Shown here piece by piece: positions 10,206-18,366 of a stretch of DNA of 64,000 bases. The first letter of the stretch is position 1; every line of letters starts with the position of its first letter. The notes below the pieces were generated by a model. It had not been told where the DNA came from. It saw only the letters and a list, made by a program, of their open reading frames with translations, and made no database searches. The position numbers were made by a program, and so were the translations under genes. Origin of the DNA: Mxb001 sp044360385 (GTDB lineage: Bacteria > Actinomycetota > Actinomycetes > S36-B12); NCBI GenBank assembly GCA_044360385.1, contig JBIKKK010000001.1, positions 21,819 to 85,818 of the forward strand, written 5' to 3'.

Positions 10206-10981
10206 GCGATCCCCTCGCCACACTCGCCGGACTGCCGGGCGTCGGCGAGGCCTGCGATGCGGCCCGGGAGGAGATCGACCGCCTGCTCTGGGATCGCGGA
10301 GTCCGGGCGCGGGCATCCGAGATCGTCGCGGCCTCCGCCCTCACGGGCGCTCGTGATTCGGCGGCCCTCGAGGGTGCTGATCTCTCCCTCGACGTCGTGC
10401 GTGCGGGCCTCGATGATTCGCCACTCGGACGTGCAGTCGCCGCCTCGCTCGCCGTGACGAGCGCGGTGCCCGGTCAGGTAGACGCCTGGCAGCGCGCACC
10501 GCTGCAGGTGCTCGCGCATCTGCATGCTCTCGCTGCGCGCGGCTTCGAGGTCGATGAAGCGCTGGGGCGCCCGCGTCAGCAGGACGAGGTCATCGATCCC
10601 TTGCATACGGGTACGCCTGCACCCTGGGCGGTCGTGCCCGATCGTCTTGTTGCGCTGGCCGACGTGCTCACGCAGCCCACTGCGGCACCAGCCCTGGTCG
10701 TGGCCGCGATTGCTCACGGGGAGCTCATGGCCCTGCAACCCTTCCGCTGGGGCTCCGGTCTCATCGCTCGGGCGAGCGTGCGTCTCGTGCTCGCGGGGCG
10801 AGGCGTCGATCCCGACCTGCTCAGCTGTCCGGAGGTGGGCATGCTCTCGCTCGGACGCAGCTCCTATGTGGCGGCCCTGCGGGGCTATCGCTCAGGTGAG
10901 CCTGCGGGTGTCGCCGAGTGGATCCGGTGGAATGCCTCCGCCGTGGGATTTGGGGCCTCCGCTGACGCACCCCACCGCTGA
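10202..10981 (+). CDS. Degenerate Fic-like protein with intact inhibitory motif
   Basis: This protein of about 259 residues resembles the actinobacterial Fic-like family found near acs and the tad locus. Residues 179-190 (QPFRWGSGLIAR) align with the Fic active-site motif HPFxDGNGRxxR, but His is Gln, Asn is Ser and the first Arg is Leu, so AMP transfer is unlikely. SAALEG at residues 53-58 fits the Fic inhibitory-helix pattern (S/T)xxxE(G/N). No ATG or GTG lies at the likely start; CTG at 10202 overlaps the upstream stop (CTGA) and matches the family's usual N-terminus, while an in-frame GTG at 10139 would add a low-complexity leader. The start is therefore uncertain. The function is unknown. 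Confidence 0.65.
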   Translation: MSDPLATLAGLPGVGEACDAAREEIDRLLWDRGVRARASEIVAASALTGARDSAALEGADLSLDVVRAGLDDSPLGRAVAASLAVTSAVPGQVDAWQRAPLQVLAHLHALAARGFEVDEALGRPRQQDEVIDPLHTGTPAPWAVVPDRLVALADVLTQPTAAPALVVAAIAHGELMALQPFRWGSGLIARASVRLVLAGRGVDPDLLSCPEVGMLSLGRSSYVAALRGYRSGEPAGVAEWIRWNASAVGFGASADAPHR

Positions 10982-11014
10982 CGTCGTCCCGTCATGTTGA
11001 CGTCGTCCCGTCAT
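10979..11014. repeat. Tandem duplication covering both stop codons of convergent genes
   Basis: A 17-base sequence beginning TGACGTCGTCCCGTCAT occurs at 10979-10995 and again at 10998-11014. The first copy contains the stop codon of the rightward Fic-like gene; the second contains, on the opposite strand, the stop codon of the leftward gene. Confidence 0.8.
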
Positions 11015-11940
11015 CCTGCGGGCCGAGGGGCGACCTCGGCGAGGTCGACCCCGTCATTGCGCGCAGGTGCGGACGGTGCCGTGGTGACCGTGTAGTCCCT
11101 GGGGACAGCCATCGTGAGGAGCCAGGGATAGGCCCGGCCTGCGACGATCGAGAAGGCGCGCACGCGCCCCACCAGCGAGGCCTGTGGCGTCATCTCGCCG
11201 GGGGATATGAGCCAGCGCAGCTGCACACTCGCGAGATCGTCGGCGGTCTCCACCTCTTGTGTTTGCAGTCCTCTCAGCGCGGTTCCGTCGCGCGGCTGCA
11301 GCACTGATCGGTCCGCAGCCGAGGTCAACAGCGCATTGACGACGAGGGTCCGATCGCGGAAGAACACGTCGATGCGAGCCTCTGCCGCCGTGAGCGCGGG
11401 CGCGGTGCCACCCGGTGCGCAGAGCGAGAGCAGCGCGTCGCCGAGTTGCCCTCTCGCCGTTGCACTCACGGGCACGGGTGCGCCCGAGGCATCGACGAGA
11501 GGGGACCGGCTCGGCGAGTCCAGTGCCCCGCAGTCCGACGGCGTCACGATGAAGTCGATGTCCGCGCTCTCGCCCGCGGGGACGGTCACGCCCTCGGTGC
11601 CGCTGGCGACGTACGCATCCCCTTCGCCCGACGATGTGACGCGTAGGGTCCGCTGCGGGTCACCGGTGACCTCCGCGCGCAATCGCAGCGCCCCCGCGAC
11701 CAGGCCGCGCGGCCAGCCCTCGGGGAGGTCGGCCCCGCTGATGGCAAAGGGACCGACCGCCTCTAGGGCGACGATCTCGAGTCGATCGGGACGCGCTGAC
11801 TGCTGCGCCCACCACTGGGTGGCGCCTACGGCGATAGCGACGGCGACGATCGCGCCACCCATTGACGCGGCAATGCGCAGGCTGCGACGGGTGCCGTGAC
11901 GCTGAGGTGAATCCGGCGACCCGGCCTCGAGTACGTCCAT
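11011..11940 (-). CDS. Membrane-anchored protein of unknown function (paralogue of the next gene)
   Basis: This 309-residue protein has a cytoplasmic N-terminus with basic residues, one membrane segment at about 24-45 and a large extracytoplasmic domain. It is a clear paralogue of the gene immediately upstream: both share a VT-x-AG-x-ADID-x-V-x-P-x-DC block, an LRGL block and a YPW motif followed by a similar C-terminal strand. The start ATG at 11940 lies five bases after the upstream stop. No enzymatic motif was recognised. A role in the envelope is likely from topology alone. Confidence 0.7.
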   Translation of the reverse strand: MDVLEAGSPDSPQRHGTRRSLRIAASMGGAIVAVAIAVGATQWWAQQSARPDRLEIVALEAVGPFAISGADLPEGWPRGLVAGALRLRAEVTGDPQRTLRVTSSGEGDAYVASGTEGVTVPAGESADIDFIVTPSDCGALDSPSRSPLVDASGAPVPVSATARGQLGDALLSLCAPGGTAPALTAAEARIDVFFRDRTLVVNALLTSAADRSVLQPRDGTALRGLQTQEVETADDLASVQLRWLISPGEMTPQASLVGRVRAFSIVAGRAYPWLLTMAVPRDYTVTTAPSAPARNDGVDLAEVAPRPAG

Positions 11941-11945
11941 CGCCG

Positions 11946-12884
11946 CTATCGAATCGACGTGGTGAGCGGGGTCATTGCAGGCAGATCCTCGGTGACCGGG
12001 ATGCCCACGATCCACGGGTACGCCGTCTCACCTCGCACGACGAAGACCTGCGAGTAGGCGGTGGGGACGGCGTCGTTGTGCTCGGCCCTGGGGGCGACCA
12101 GCCAGAGCAGGGGAATGCCGTTGCCCTTATCTCGATCCGCCGAGCCGAGTCCGCGCAGGCCTGGTCCGTCGAGAGGCGTGACCACCAGGCGATCGGCCGT
12201 CGCGTCGATATCGACCACGAGGCCGATGGTTTCGAGTGGGGGTTCGCCACCTCGCCGCGCGCCCGTGACGGTCATCTCCGGTGGGGGTCCAGCTCCGTCG
12301 CAGGCGCGCGCGAGTGCGTCACTGAACGACGCGCGGGCGGCGTCGGAAAGCGGCACGATTGCCCCCTCGGTCGTGGTGAGCAGCTCGACGCCGAAGGCGC
12401 GACGCCACCGGTAGCCGGCCTCGTCGAGGTCTGTTCCCTCTCGTGCGAGCGCACAATCCACAGGTGCCACCGTGATGTCGACATCCGCGTAGCCACCGCG
12501 CACGATGGTCACCGCCGACCCTTCCTCGACGTAGACGATCGCATCCGTGGGGGAGGGCACCACGTCGACATTGCCGTCGGGGTCTCCGCCGACGGTGAGG
12601 CGGAGCGTGACTCCGGGGAGCGCGGCACCGGCCGGAGTCGACAGCGCACCGATTGGTGGCTCGGCCACGATCGTGACGGGTTCAGTCGCGACCACGGAAA
12701 TTCCGACGATGGAGAGGGCATCCGAGACGGGCGGCCGGGCCGCCCACCAGGTCAACCCCGCGGCGACCGCAGCGATGGCAAGTCCAATGGCGATCACGGA
12801 GGTGACGATGATGCCCGTCGCTCGGGAGGGTTCCGCGCCCTCGGAACCGGTGTCGAGTACCTCGTTGCCCTCGACCCCCTTCAT
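11946..12884 (-). CDS. Membrane-anchored protein of unknown function (tandem paralogue)
   Basis: This 312-residue protein has one membrane segment at about residues 23-47 and an extracytoplasmic remainder. Conserved features shared with the downstream paralogue are YADVDITVAPVDC, a later GPGLRGLG and TAYPWIVGIPV, which show an ancient tandem duplication with considerable divergence. The ATG at 12884 lies seven bases after TAACCT on the same strand, fitting a leaderless start. No recognised domain, metal site or catalytic motif is visible. The two genes form a leftward unit with the FUSC-like and HAD genes behind them. Confidence 0.7.
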   Translation of the reverse strand: MKGVEGNEVLDTGSEGAEPSRATGIIVTSVIAIGLAIAAVAAGLTWWAARPPVSDALSIVGISVVATEPVTIVAEPPIGALSTPAGAALPGVTLRLTVGGDPDGNVDVVPSPTDAIVYVEEGSAVTIVRGGYADVDITVAPVDCALAREGTDLDEAGYRWRRAFGVELLTTTEGAIVPLSDAARASFSDALARACDGAGPPPEMTVTGARRGGEPPLETIGLVVDIDATADRLVVTPLDGPGLRGLGSADRDKGNGIPLLWLVAPRAEHNDAVPTAYSQVFVVRGETAYPWIVGIPVTEDLPAMTPLTTSIR

Positions 12885-12894
12885 GGGAAGCAGG

Positions 12895-13878
12895 TTAGGT
12901 GGTTTCCTCTGCCGGCGCCTTCTGGGTGATGAGCACTTTGAGGGCTAACGCGATCGTGACCCCCACGACGGTGGCAATGATCGTGAAGACGACGCGATCC
13001 TCGGCGACGCTGACGGCATCGAGCCCGGGCGTATTGAGGAGGATGGCCGCGGGAGTGAGTACGGTGACGTACTCCCAGTAGGGGCGCTTGAGCGCGTAGC
13101 GCACCGTCAAGGCGGCGAAGAGAATGACACCTCCGATGACCAGGGCAAGCGTCGACTGGACGCCGGCGAGGATGAGCACGAAGGCGAAGACTCCGCCAAT
13201 GATCGTGCCACCCAAGCGCTGGAGTGATCGGGTGAGAGTGTCGTGCGCGCTTGGCTGGAGCACGATGATCAGGGTGAGCAGGAGCCAGGCGCCCTGGTGG
13301 AACTTCGCGTAAGTGAGCACGCCCCAGGCGGCGATGCCCAGGACGACGGCCATGGTGACGGCGTAGAGGACTGCGGCCCGCGTCGTGAGCCTCTTGCGCT
13401 CACCCTCGCCGTGCCTGTTGCCGAGGAGTAATCGTGCACTTCCCGTGGCCCACAGGCCGCCGAGGGTGAGGACCGCTCCGGTCATGAAGGCTGCCGGGAC
13501 ATCCGACACGCCAACCACTTCGGGCGGTGCGGCGAGCACGAAACTAATGAAGATCGGGACCATGAGTGCGGGGCTATGCAGCCCCTGCTTCGCCGAAAGC
13601 GCGCAGGCTCCGGTGAAGAGCCCGAAGAAGATTGCGCCCGCGACGGGGTGGGGATTGAGCAAGGCGGAGATGATCCCAGCGACGCCCGCCACCACCGAGA
13701 GGATCACCGCGAGCCGCAGCCCGTAGAACGCGGCGACGATGGCGATCACGCCGCCGTAGACGAAGGCGGAGGCCAGTCCGCTCTGCCCGGCGATGCCCAT
13801 GATGATGGGCGGCGTCATCAAGGAGATGGTGAGCAAGCCAATGATGAGAATGCGCTGACCGCGCGTGGCCTTGGCCAT
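12895..13878 (-). CDS. FUSC-family (fusaric-acid-resistance-like) integral membrane protein
   Basis: This 327-residue protein is almost entirely hydrophobic, with about ten membrane segments in two halves separated by a basic loop (GNRHGEGERKRL). The second half contains the FUSC-like hallmarks HQGAWLLLTLIIVLQPS and RSLQRLGGTIIGG. Members are associated with efflux of aromatic acids or other compounds. ATG at 13878 overlaps the stop of the HAD gene by one base (TGATG), so the two are co-translated. The substrate cannot be inferred. Confidence 0.72.
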   Translation of the reverse strand: MAKATRGQRILIIGLLTISLMTPPIIMGIAGQSGLASAFVYGGVIAIVAAFYGLRLAVILSVVAGVAGIISALLNPHPVAGAIFFGLFTGACALSAKQGLHSPALMVPIFISFVLAAPPEVVGVSDVPAAFMTGAVLTLGGLWATGSARLLLGNRHGEGERKRLTTRAAVLYAVTMAVVLGIAAWGVLTYAKFHQGAWLLLTLIIVLQPSAHDTLTRSLQRLGGTIIGGVFAFVLILAGVQSTLALVIGGVILFAALTVRYALKRPYWEYVTVLTPAAILLNTPGLDAVSVAEDRVVFTIIATVVGVTIALALKVLITQKAPAEETT

Positions 13879-14675
13879 CAGACCAGGCGCCTGTTGCGGG
13901 CTCGGGCATACCAAGCCAGTCCCAGGGCTGCAGCGCTCACGGCCGCTGCGGCCGCACCAGCTGCGACAGCCTGCTTCTTTTCGATCGCGAGACGACTGCG
14001 CATCGACACGGGCCGCTCGAAGTCGACGATCGGCCACTCGCGCTCACCAGCGATACGTCGCAACTCCGCGTCAGGGTTGACCACGGTGGGATGACCCACC
14101 GCCTCGAGCATCGGCAGGTCCGTCACCGAGTCGGTGTAGGCGAAGGACTCCGCGAGGTCGTATCCCCGCTCGGCAGCGAGATCGCGCATGGCCTGAGCCT
14201 TCCCTTCGCCGTAGGCGTAGAAGAGGATCTCGCCGGTGTAGAGACCATCCTCGACGACGAGTTGGGTGCCGATCGCGACGTCGGCACCGAGCCGCTCCCC
14301 GATCGGCTCGACGACCTCGGTGCCAGATGAGGAGATGATGACGATCTCGCGTCCGGCTGCGCGATGACTCTCGATGAGAGCGACTGCTTCGTCGTAGACG
14401 GCCGGGTCGATGATCACGTCGATCGTCTCCGCCACGATCTCGCGCACCTTGGCGACATCCCAGCCGGTGACCAGATCTGACATGTAGCGCCGCATCGTCT
14501 CCATCTGGTCGTGGTCAGCCCCCGAGGCAAGGAAGATGAATTGCGCATAGGCGCTGCGGATGACGTCGCTTCGGCCGATGAGGCCGCCGCGGTAGAAGGG
14601 TCGAGCGAAGGCCAAGGCGCTCGACGTCGCCAGGATGGTCTTGTCGAGGTCGAAGAACGCCGCGGAGCGCGTCAC
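13878..14675 (-). CDS. HAD-IB family phosphatase (SerB-like) with C-terminal membrane anchor
   Basis: This 265-residue protein starts with the HAD motif FFDLDKTI (nucleophile Asp9, acid Asp11), has motif II IISSSGTE, a conserved Lys in GEGKAQAM and the acidic motif III YTDSVTDLPML. It is of the SerB/CicA-like HAD-IB type found beside ssd in mycobacteria (Rv3661). Unusually, a hydrophobic segment at about residues 237-258 ends in basic residues, which would anchor it to the membrane. GTG at 14675 follows a TAGCGT hexamer by six bases. It is divergent from ssd. The substrate is a phosphomonoester of unknown identity. Confidence 0.85.
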   Translation of the reverse strand: MTRSAAFFDLDKTILATSSALAFARPFYRGGLIGRSDVIRSAYAQFIFLASGADHDQMETMRRYMSDLVTGWDVAKVREIVAETIDVIIDPAVYDEAVALIESHRAAGREIVIISSSGTEVVEPIGERLGADVAIGTQLVVEDGLYTGEILFYAYGEGKAQAMRDLAAERGYDLAESFAYTDSVTDLPMLEAVGHPTVVNPDAELRRIAGEREWPIVDFERPVSMRSRLAIEKKQAVAAGAAAAAVSAAALGLAWYARARNRRLV

Positions 14676-14681
14676 AGGGGC

Positions 14682-14687
14682 ACGCTA
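14682..14687 (-). promoter_or_regulatory. -10 hexamer for a leaderless HAD transcript
   Basis: On the minus strand TAGCGT ends six bases before the GTG start at 14675. No ribosome-binding site is present, so initiation is probably leaderless. Confidence 0.45.
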
Positions 14688-14784
14688 CCGCTGAGGTCCC
14701 AATCCACAGGGCAGATGTCGCTCCCTTATCCCCAGTTGCGTCGGCGATCGAGGTTTTGCGCGGTCCGACGCGCAGCCTGCCCCC

Positions 14785-15822
14785 ATGACAGATGAATCCC
14801 GCCCCCTGCTCATCACCGCGGATCCACTGCTCCTCGATGACGTGGTGCGGCTCGCTGCTGCCGCCGGCGTCGAGGTGACCGTCCGGGAGGATCCTCACGC
14901 ATCCGCGTGGTCTCGTGCCCCCATCATCTTCGTGGGTGACGACGTGCTCGTCACTGCTGCCGCACGCGCACTGCCGCGCCGTGACTCTGTCGTCGTGGTG
15001 CGCCGGGGTAGCGGGCTCACCGACGACCACACTCCCGCCTCCACGTGGCAGGGCGCCGTCGCGCTGGGAGCCGAGCACGTCGTCGAGCTCCCCGAGGCGG
15101 GCCGATGGGTGGTGGATCGCCTTGCAGAGGTGAGTGATGCTGCGTCCCACGGCGGGCCGGTCATCTCCTGCGTCCCGGGCGTGGGAGGGGCGGGGGCCAC
15201 CACCCTGGCCGCGCTCCTCGCGCGCGAGGCAAGCGGACTGCTCGTCGATATCGATCCCTATGGCCCGGCGATCCCTGTCGATGGTGGCGTGCGATGGCCC
15301 GATCTCGCGGACACGCGCGGGCGCATTCCGCCGGCATCGCTGCGCACTGCGCTGCCGAGCGTCCATGGCACCCATGTGCTTACGGGCACCCCCGAAGCCC
15401 GCTTCACCGTGCCATTCGATGCCCTCAGCGCCGTGCTCGAAGCGGGCGCGCGCGGGTTCCCGTGCACGATTGTCGATGCCCCGCGCTGCGACGGCGACGC
15501 GAGCCGCATTGCCTGGGCTCGCAGTGACGCGGTCATCATCGTGGTCGGTCCGCACCCGGCCACTGCCGCGCGCGTGCCCGCGCTCATCGATGGAATCCAG
15601 GAGGTGTGCACGCGGGTGGCGGTTGTCGCCCGCACATCGCCGCGGGATTCGGGCGTGTGGTGCGCGGCCGAGGGTGCGCAGTGGCAGGTGCCCGTGCTGC
15701 CAGCCTTCCGTCACGACCGCACACTCGCCCAAGGAGACCATCCCTTCCTCACCCCCCGGTCGACCGCGCGTCGCTTCGCTCGGGAAATCCTCGACGCACT
15801 CGTGCCGGGAGCATTGGCATGA
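14785..15822 (+). CDS. ssd: Septum-site-determining protein Ssd / CpaE-like ATPase
   Basis: This 345-residue protein belongs to the MinD/ParA-like CpaE family that localises Tad pilus machinery; the mycobacterial homologue is Ssd (Rv3660c). An N-terminal receiver-like domain (about 1-120) precedes a P-loop region at residues 132-141 (GVGGAGATTL), which lacks the usual Lys of GKT, as is common in this branch. LLVDIDPYG follows as the Walker-B-like strand. ATG at 14785 is preceded by a CAGCCT hexamer at the six-base leaderless distance. Its stop overlaps tadA (ATGA), so it leads the tad operon. Confidence 0.88.
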   Translation: MTDESRPLLITADPLLLDDVVRLAAAAGVEVTVREDPHASAWSRAPIIFVGDDVLVTAAARALPRRDSVVVVRRGSGLTDDHTPASTWQGAVALGAEHVVELPEAGRWVVDRLAEVSDAASHGGPVISCVPGVGGAGATTLAALLAREASGLLVDIDPYGPAIPVDGGVRWPDLADTRGRIPPASLRTALPSVHGTHVLTGTPEARFTVPFDALSAVLEAGARGFPCTIVDAPRCDGDASRIAWARSDAVIIVVGPHPATAARVPALIDGIQEVCTRVAVVARTSPRDSGVWCAAEGAQWQVPVLPAFRHDRTLAQGDHPFLTPRSTARRFAREILDALVPGALA

Positions 15823-16982
15823 GTGCCGCGCTGGTCGACCGCGTGCGGCGCAGGCTCGTCGATGATGGGCTCACGCGTGCACCTGATTCAGCGCGGGTCG
15901 CCGCCGCCTTGCGCGACGAAGGAGTGGTGCTCGGCGATGAGTCGCTGTTCGAGATTGTCGGCTCACTCAGGGATGAGCTTGGTGGGCTCGGTCCCCTCCA
16001 GGCCCTCCTCATCGATCCTCGCGTGACCGATGTCCTCGTCAATGGGCCGACCGATGTGTGGATCGACCGCGGGCAGGGGCTCGAGAGTGCGGGCGTGGGC
16101 TTCGGCGGGGTTGAGGCGATCCTGCGCCTCGCGCAGCGCCTTGCCTCCTTAGCCGGTCGGCGGCTCGATGAGGCCTCGCCGTATGTCGATGCGCGGCTCT
16201 CCGATGGCACGCGTCTGCACGCGGTCATCCCGCCCATCGCCTCGGATGGTCCGCTCATCTCGCTGCGCATCCCGCACCGCGGTGGCTTCGATCTCGACGA
16301 TCTCGTCCGCCTGGGCACGGTCGACGAGTGGGGCGCCCAGTGGCTGCGCGCGATCATCGATGCACGGCTGGCCTTCCTCGTCAGCGGCGGCACGGGATCG
16401 GGCAAGACGACCCTCCTCGCCACGATGCTCGAGGTGGTCGATCCGGCCCAGCGCATCCTCCTCGTCGAGGACTCCGCCGAGTTGAGACCGCGGCATCCCC
16501 ACATCGTCCGTCTCGAGTCGCGGCCCGCCAATCTCGAAGGCGCCGGATTGGTGACCCTCCGCGATCTGGTGCGCCAGGCGCTGCGCATGCGTCCCGACCG
16601 CGTGGTGGTCGGCGAGGTGCGCGGCGCCGAGGTGGTGGATCTCCTCGCCGCTATGAATACCGGCCATGAGGGAGGCTGCGGGACGGTCCATGCCAACTCA
16701 CCCGCCGACGTCCCTGCCCGGCTCGAGGCGTTGGGACTCATGGCGGGATTGCCGCGCGACGCGGTCCATGCGCTCATCGCCGCCGGCATCCATGTGGTCA
16801 TCCACCTGCAGCGCTCACCGCGCGCGATTAGTGAGGTGCACCTCATCTCCCGGTTGCAGGGGGTGGCGTCCACGGTGCCGGCACTCGTGCGTCGAGACGA
16901 TCGCCTCGTGCCCGGGGAGGCAGCGCCACTCCTCGCGGGACTCCTTCGTGCGGCCGGAGTGGAGCCGCCCGCGTGGCCGTGA
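15819..16982 (+). CDS. tadA: TadA/CpaF secretion ATPase
   Basis: This 387-residue hexameric ATPase powers assembly and secretion of the Flp/Tad pilus at the inner membrane. Walker A is GGTGSGKT at residues 190-197, the Asp box is LLVEDSAEL, Walker B is VVVGEVRG near 263-270 and the His box is TGHEGGCGTVHANS. The N-terminal region (LGPLQALLIDPRVTDVLVNG) is typical of CpaF. ATG at 15819 overlaps the ssd stop by four bases, and its own end overlaps tadB. Confidence 0.95.
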   Translation: MSAALVDRVRRRLVDDGLTRAPDSARVAAALRDEGVVLGDESLFEIVGSLRDELGGLGPLQALLIDPRVTDVLVNGPTDVWIDRGQGLESAGVGFGGVEAILRLAQRLASLAGRRLDEASPYVDARLSDGTRLHAVIPPIASDGPLISLRIPHRGGFDLDDLVRLGTVDEWGAQWLRAIIDARLAFLVSGGTGSGKTTLLATMLEVVDPAQRILLVEDSAELRPRHPHIVRLESRPANLEGAGLVTLRDLVRQALRMRPDRVVVGEVRGAEVVDLLAAMNTGHEGGCGTVHANSPADVPARLEALGLMAGLPRDAVHALIAAGIHVVIHLQRSPRAISEVHLISRLQGVASTVPALVRRDDRLVPGEAAPLLAGLLRAAGVEPPAWP

Positions 16983-17653
16983 TCATTGCTGCCGCACTTG
17001 CCAGCTCGGCAGCGTGGCTCCTCGTCCGCCCCTCCCTGCGCACATCGTCGCCCGTGCCGATGGTCCGTCAGTGGATCGGCCGAGCGCGTCACCGGCTGCT
17101 GACCCGACGTCATCGCGCGCAACGGCGATCGGCGATGCGCGAGGCGCTGGCCGAGGTGGTGGCCGACATGCGGGCCGGGCAGCCACCCTCGCGCGCATTG
17201 GAGCGCGCGCTCAGCGACCGTGATGATGACCTGGCAACGCGCACCCTCGCGGCGTCGCGCTGGGGCGGTGACGTTGTAGAGGCCTTGCGCGAGGACTCCC
17301 GTGCGTCGTCGCTGCCCATCCTCGCTGCGGCAGCGGCGTGCTGGAGCGTGGCCGCGAACCAGGGCGCGGGGCTGGCCGATGCCCTCGATCGACTGGTGGC
17401 TCAGGACCGACGCGCGGAGGAAGTCCGGCGCCAACTCGATGCGCACCTCGCGGCTCCTCGGGCGACGGCTCGGATGCTTGCCCTGCTCCCTGCCCTCGGG
17501 ATCGTGCTCGGGCTCGCCGTGGGAGGTGACCCCATCGGCTGGCTTGTGGGCACGCCCTTGGGCTGGGCATGCCTCGGGCTCGGACTTCTGCTCATCGCCG
17601 CAGGCCTGGCCTGGGCCTCGCGCATCGTCGCACGCACGGAGCGATTGCTGTGA
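16979..17653 (+). CDS. tadB: TadB-like type II secretion F-domain membrane protein
   Basis: This protein of about 224 residues has a hydrophobic N-terminus, a cytoplasmic helical GspF-like domain (about 50-155, with ALAEVVADMRAGQPPSRALERA and NQGAGLADALDRLV) and two membrane helices near the C-terminus. It forms the inner-membrane platform of the Tad pilus with TadC. Two GTG codons are possible; 16979 gives a GTGA overlap with tadA, matching the spacing of its neighbours, while 16973 would add two residues. Confidence 0.85.
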   Translation: MIIAAALASSAAWLLVRPSLRTSSPVPMVRQWIGRARHRLLTRRHRAQRRSAMREALAEVVADMRAGQPPSRALERALSDRDDDLATRTLAASRWGGDVVEALREDSRASSLPILAAAAACWSVAANQGAGLADALDRLVAQDRRAEEVRRQLDAHLAAPRATARMLALLPALGIVLGLAVGGDPIGWLVGTPLGWACLGLGLLLIAAGLAWASRIVARTERLL

Positions 17654-18339
17654 TCCTCCTCGCGGCGGTCAGTGCCGCCTTGGCCGCGTGGCTGTCCACG
17701 CGACCGGCTCCCCGGCGCAGGCGATCACGCGGGTCCTTCACGGAGAAGGGCGTGATCCGGATCGCCTGCATGTGTCTCGGCGTGATCACCGCCTTCGTTG
17801 TCGGTGGCTTCATCGGAGTGGGCGTCGGACTTGCCCTCGCGCTCCTCGGACCCCGCCTGCTCATGCGCATGGAATCCCGCACCAAGCGTCAGCGCCGCGA
17901 GACCCTCGAGCGGCAGGCACCCGCGGCGGCCGACCTGCTCGCGGCGTGCCTCGCGGCGGGAGCGACTGCCGTGGATGCCGCGCGCGCTGTGACCCACGCG
18001 CTCGGCGATCCGATCGCGACACCTCTCGGACGGCTCACGGGTGCCCTTGATCTCGGTGCCGATCCTGCGAGTGCCTGGGCGGGGCTGGCAAGCGAGCCAT
18101 CATTGCGCCCGATTGCCCGCGCGGCTGCGCGTTCCGCCGAGACGGGCGCACCGCTGGCCGCACTACTCGCCTCCGTCGCGGACGATCAACGCGACGAGGC
18201 GCGAGCGCGGGCCGAGGCCACGGCGCGCGCTGCCGGTGTGCGCTCGGTGGCACCCCTCGCGGCGTGTTTCCTGCCCGCCTTCCTGCTCCTCGGCATCGTG
18301 CCGGTGGTGGCGAGCCTTGCCCTTCCCCTCCTGCAGTGA
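17650..18339 (+). CDS. tadC: TadC-like type II secretion F-domain membrane protein
   Basis: This 229-residue protein has an N-terminal membrane segment, a second at about 35-65, a helical GspF domain (RQAPAAADLLAACLAAGAT through SAETGAPLAALLASVADD) and a C-terminal membrane helix. It pairs with TadB as the inner-membrane platform. GTG at 17650 overlaps the tadB stop (GTGA). After it the operon is interrupted by a leftward gene before the pilin genes resume. Confidence 0.85.
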   Translation: MILLAAVSAALAAWLSTRPAPRRRRSRGSFTEKGVIRIACMCLGVITAFVVGGFIGVGVGLALALLGPRLLMRMESRTKRQRRETLERQAPAAADLLAACLAAGATAVDAARAVTHALGDPIATPLGRLTGALDLGADPASAWAGLASEPSLRPIARAAARSAETGAPLAALLASVADDQRDEARARAEATARAAGVRSVAPLAACFLPAFLLLGIVPVVASLALPLLQ

Positions 18340-18363
18340 CATGTCTTCACTGATGCAGCAGTG
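18334..18363. terminator. Weak overlapping hairpins at the tadC / leftward-gene junction
   Basis: CAGTGA (18334-18339) pairs with TCACTG (18347-18352), and CACTG (18348-18352) can alternatively pair with CAGTG (18359-18363). The arms are short; a convergent terminator is possible but weak. Confidence 0.3.
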
Positions 18364-18366
18364 CGC

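Noticed and set aside
11862..12929. Open frame of 355 codons on the plus strand across the two paralogues
   Set aside because: It is antisense to two genes that resemble each other; its own product is Arg/Gly/Asp-rich without family resemblance.
15749..17446. Open frame of 565 codons opposite tadA/tadB
   Set aside because: It covers genes with clear motifs on the plus strand and has a low-complexity Arg/Ser-rich translation typical of antisense frames.
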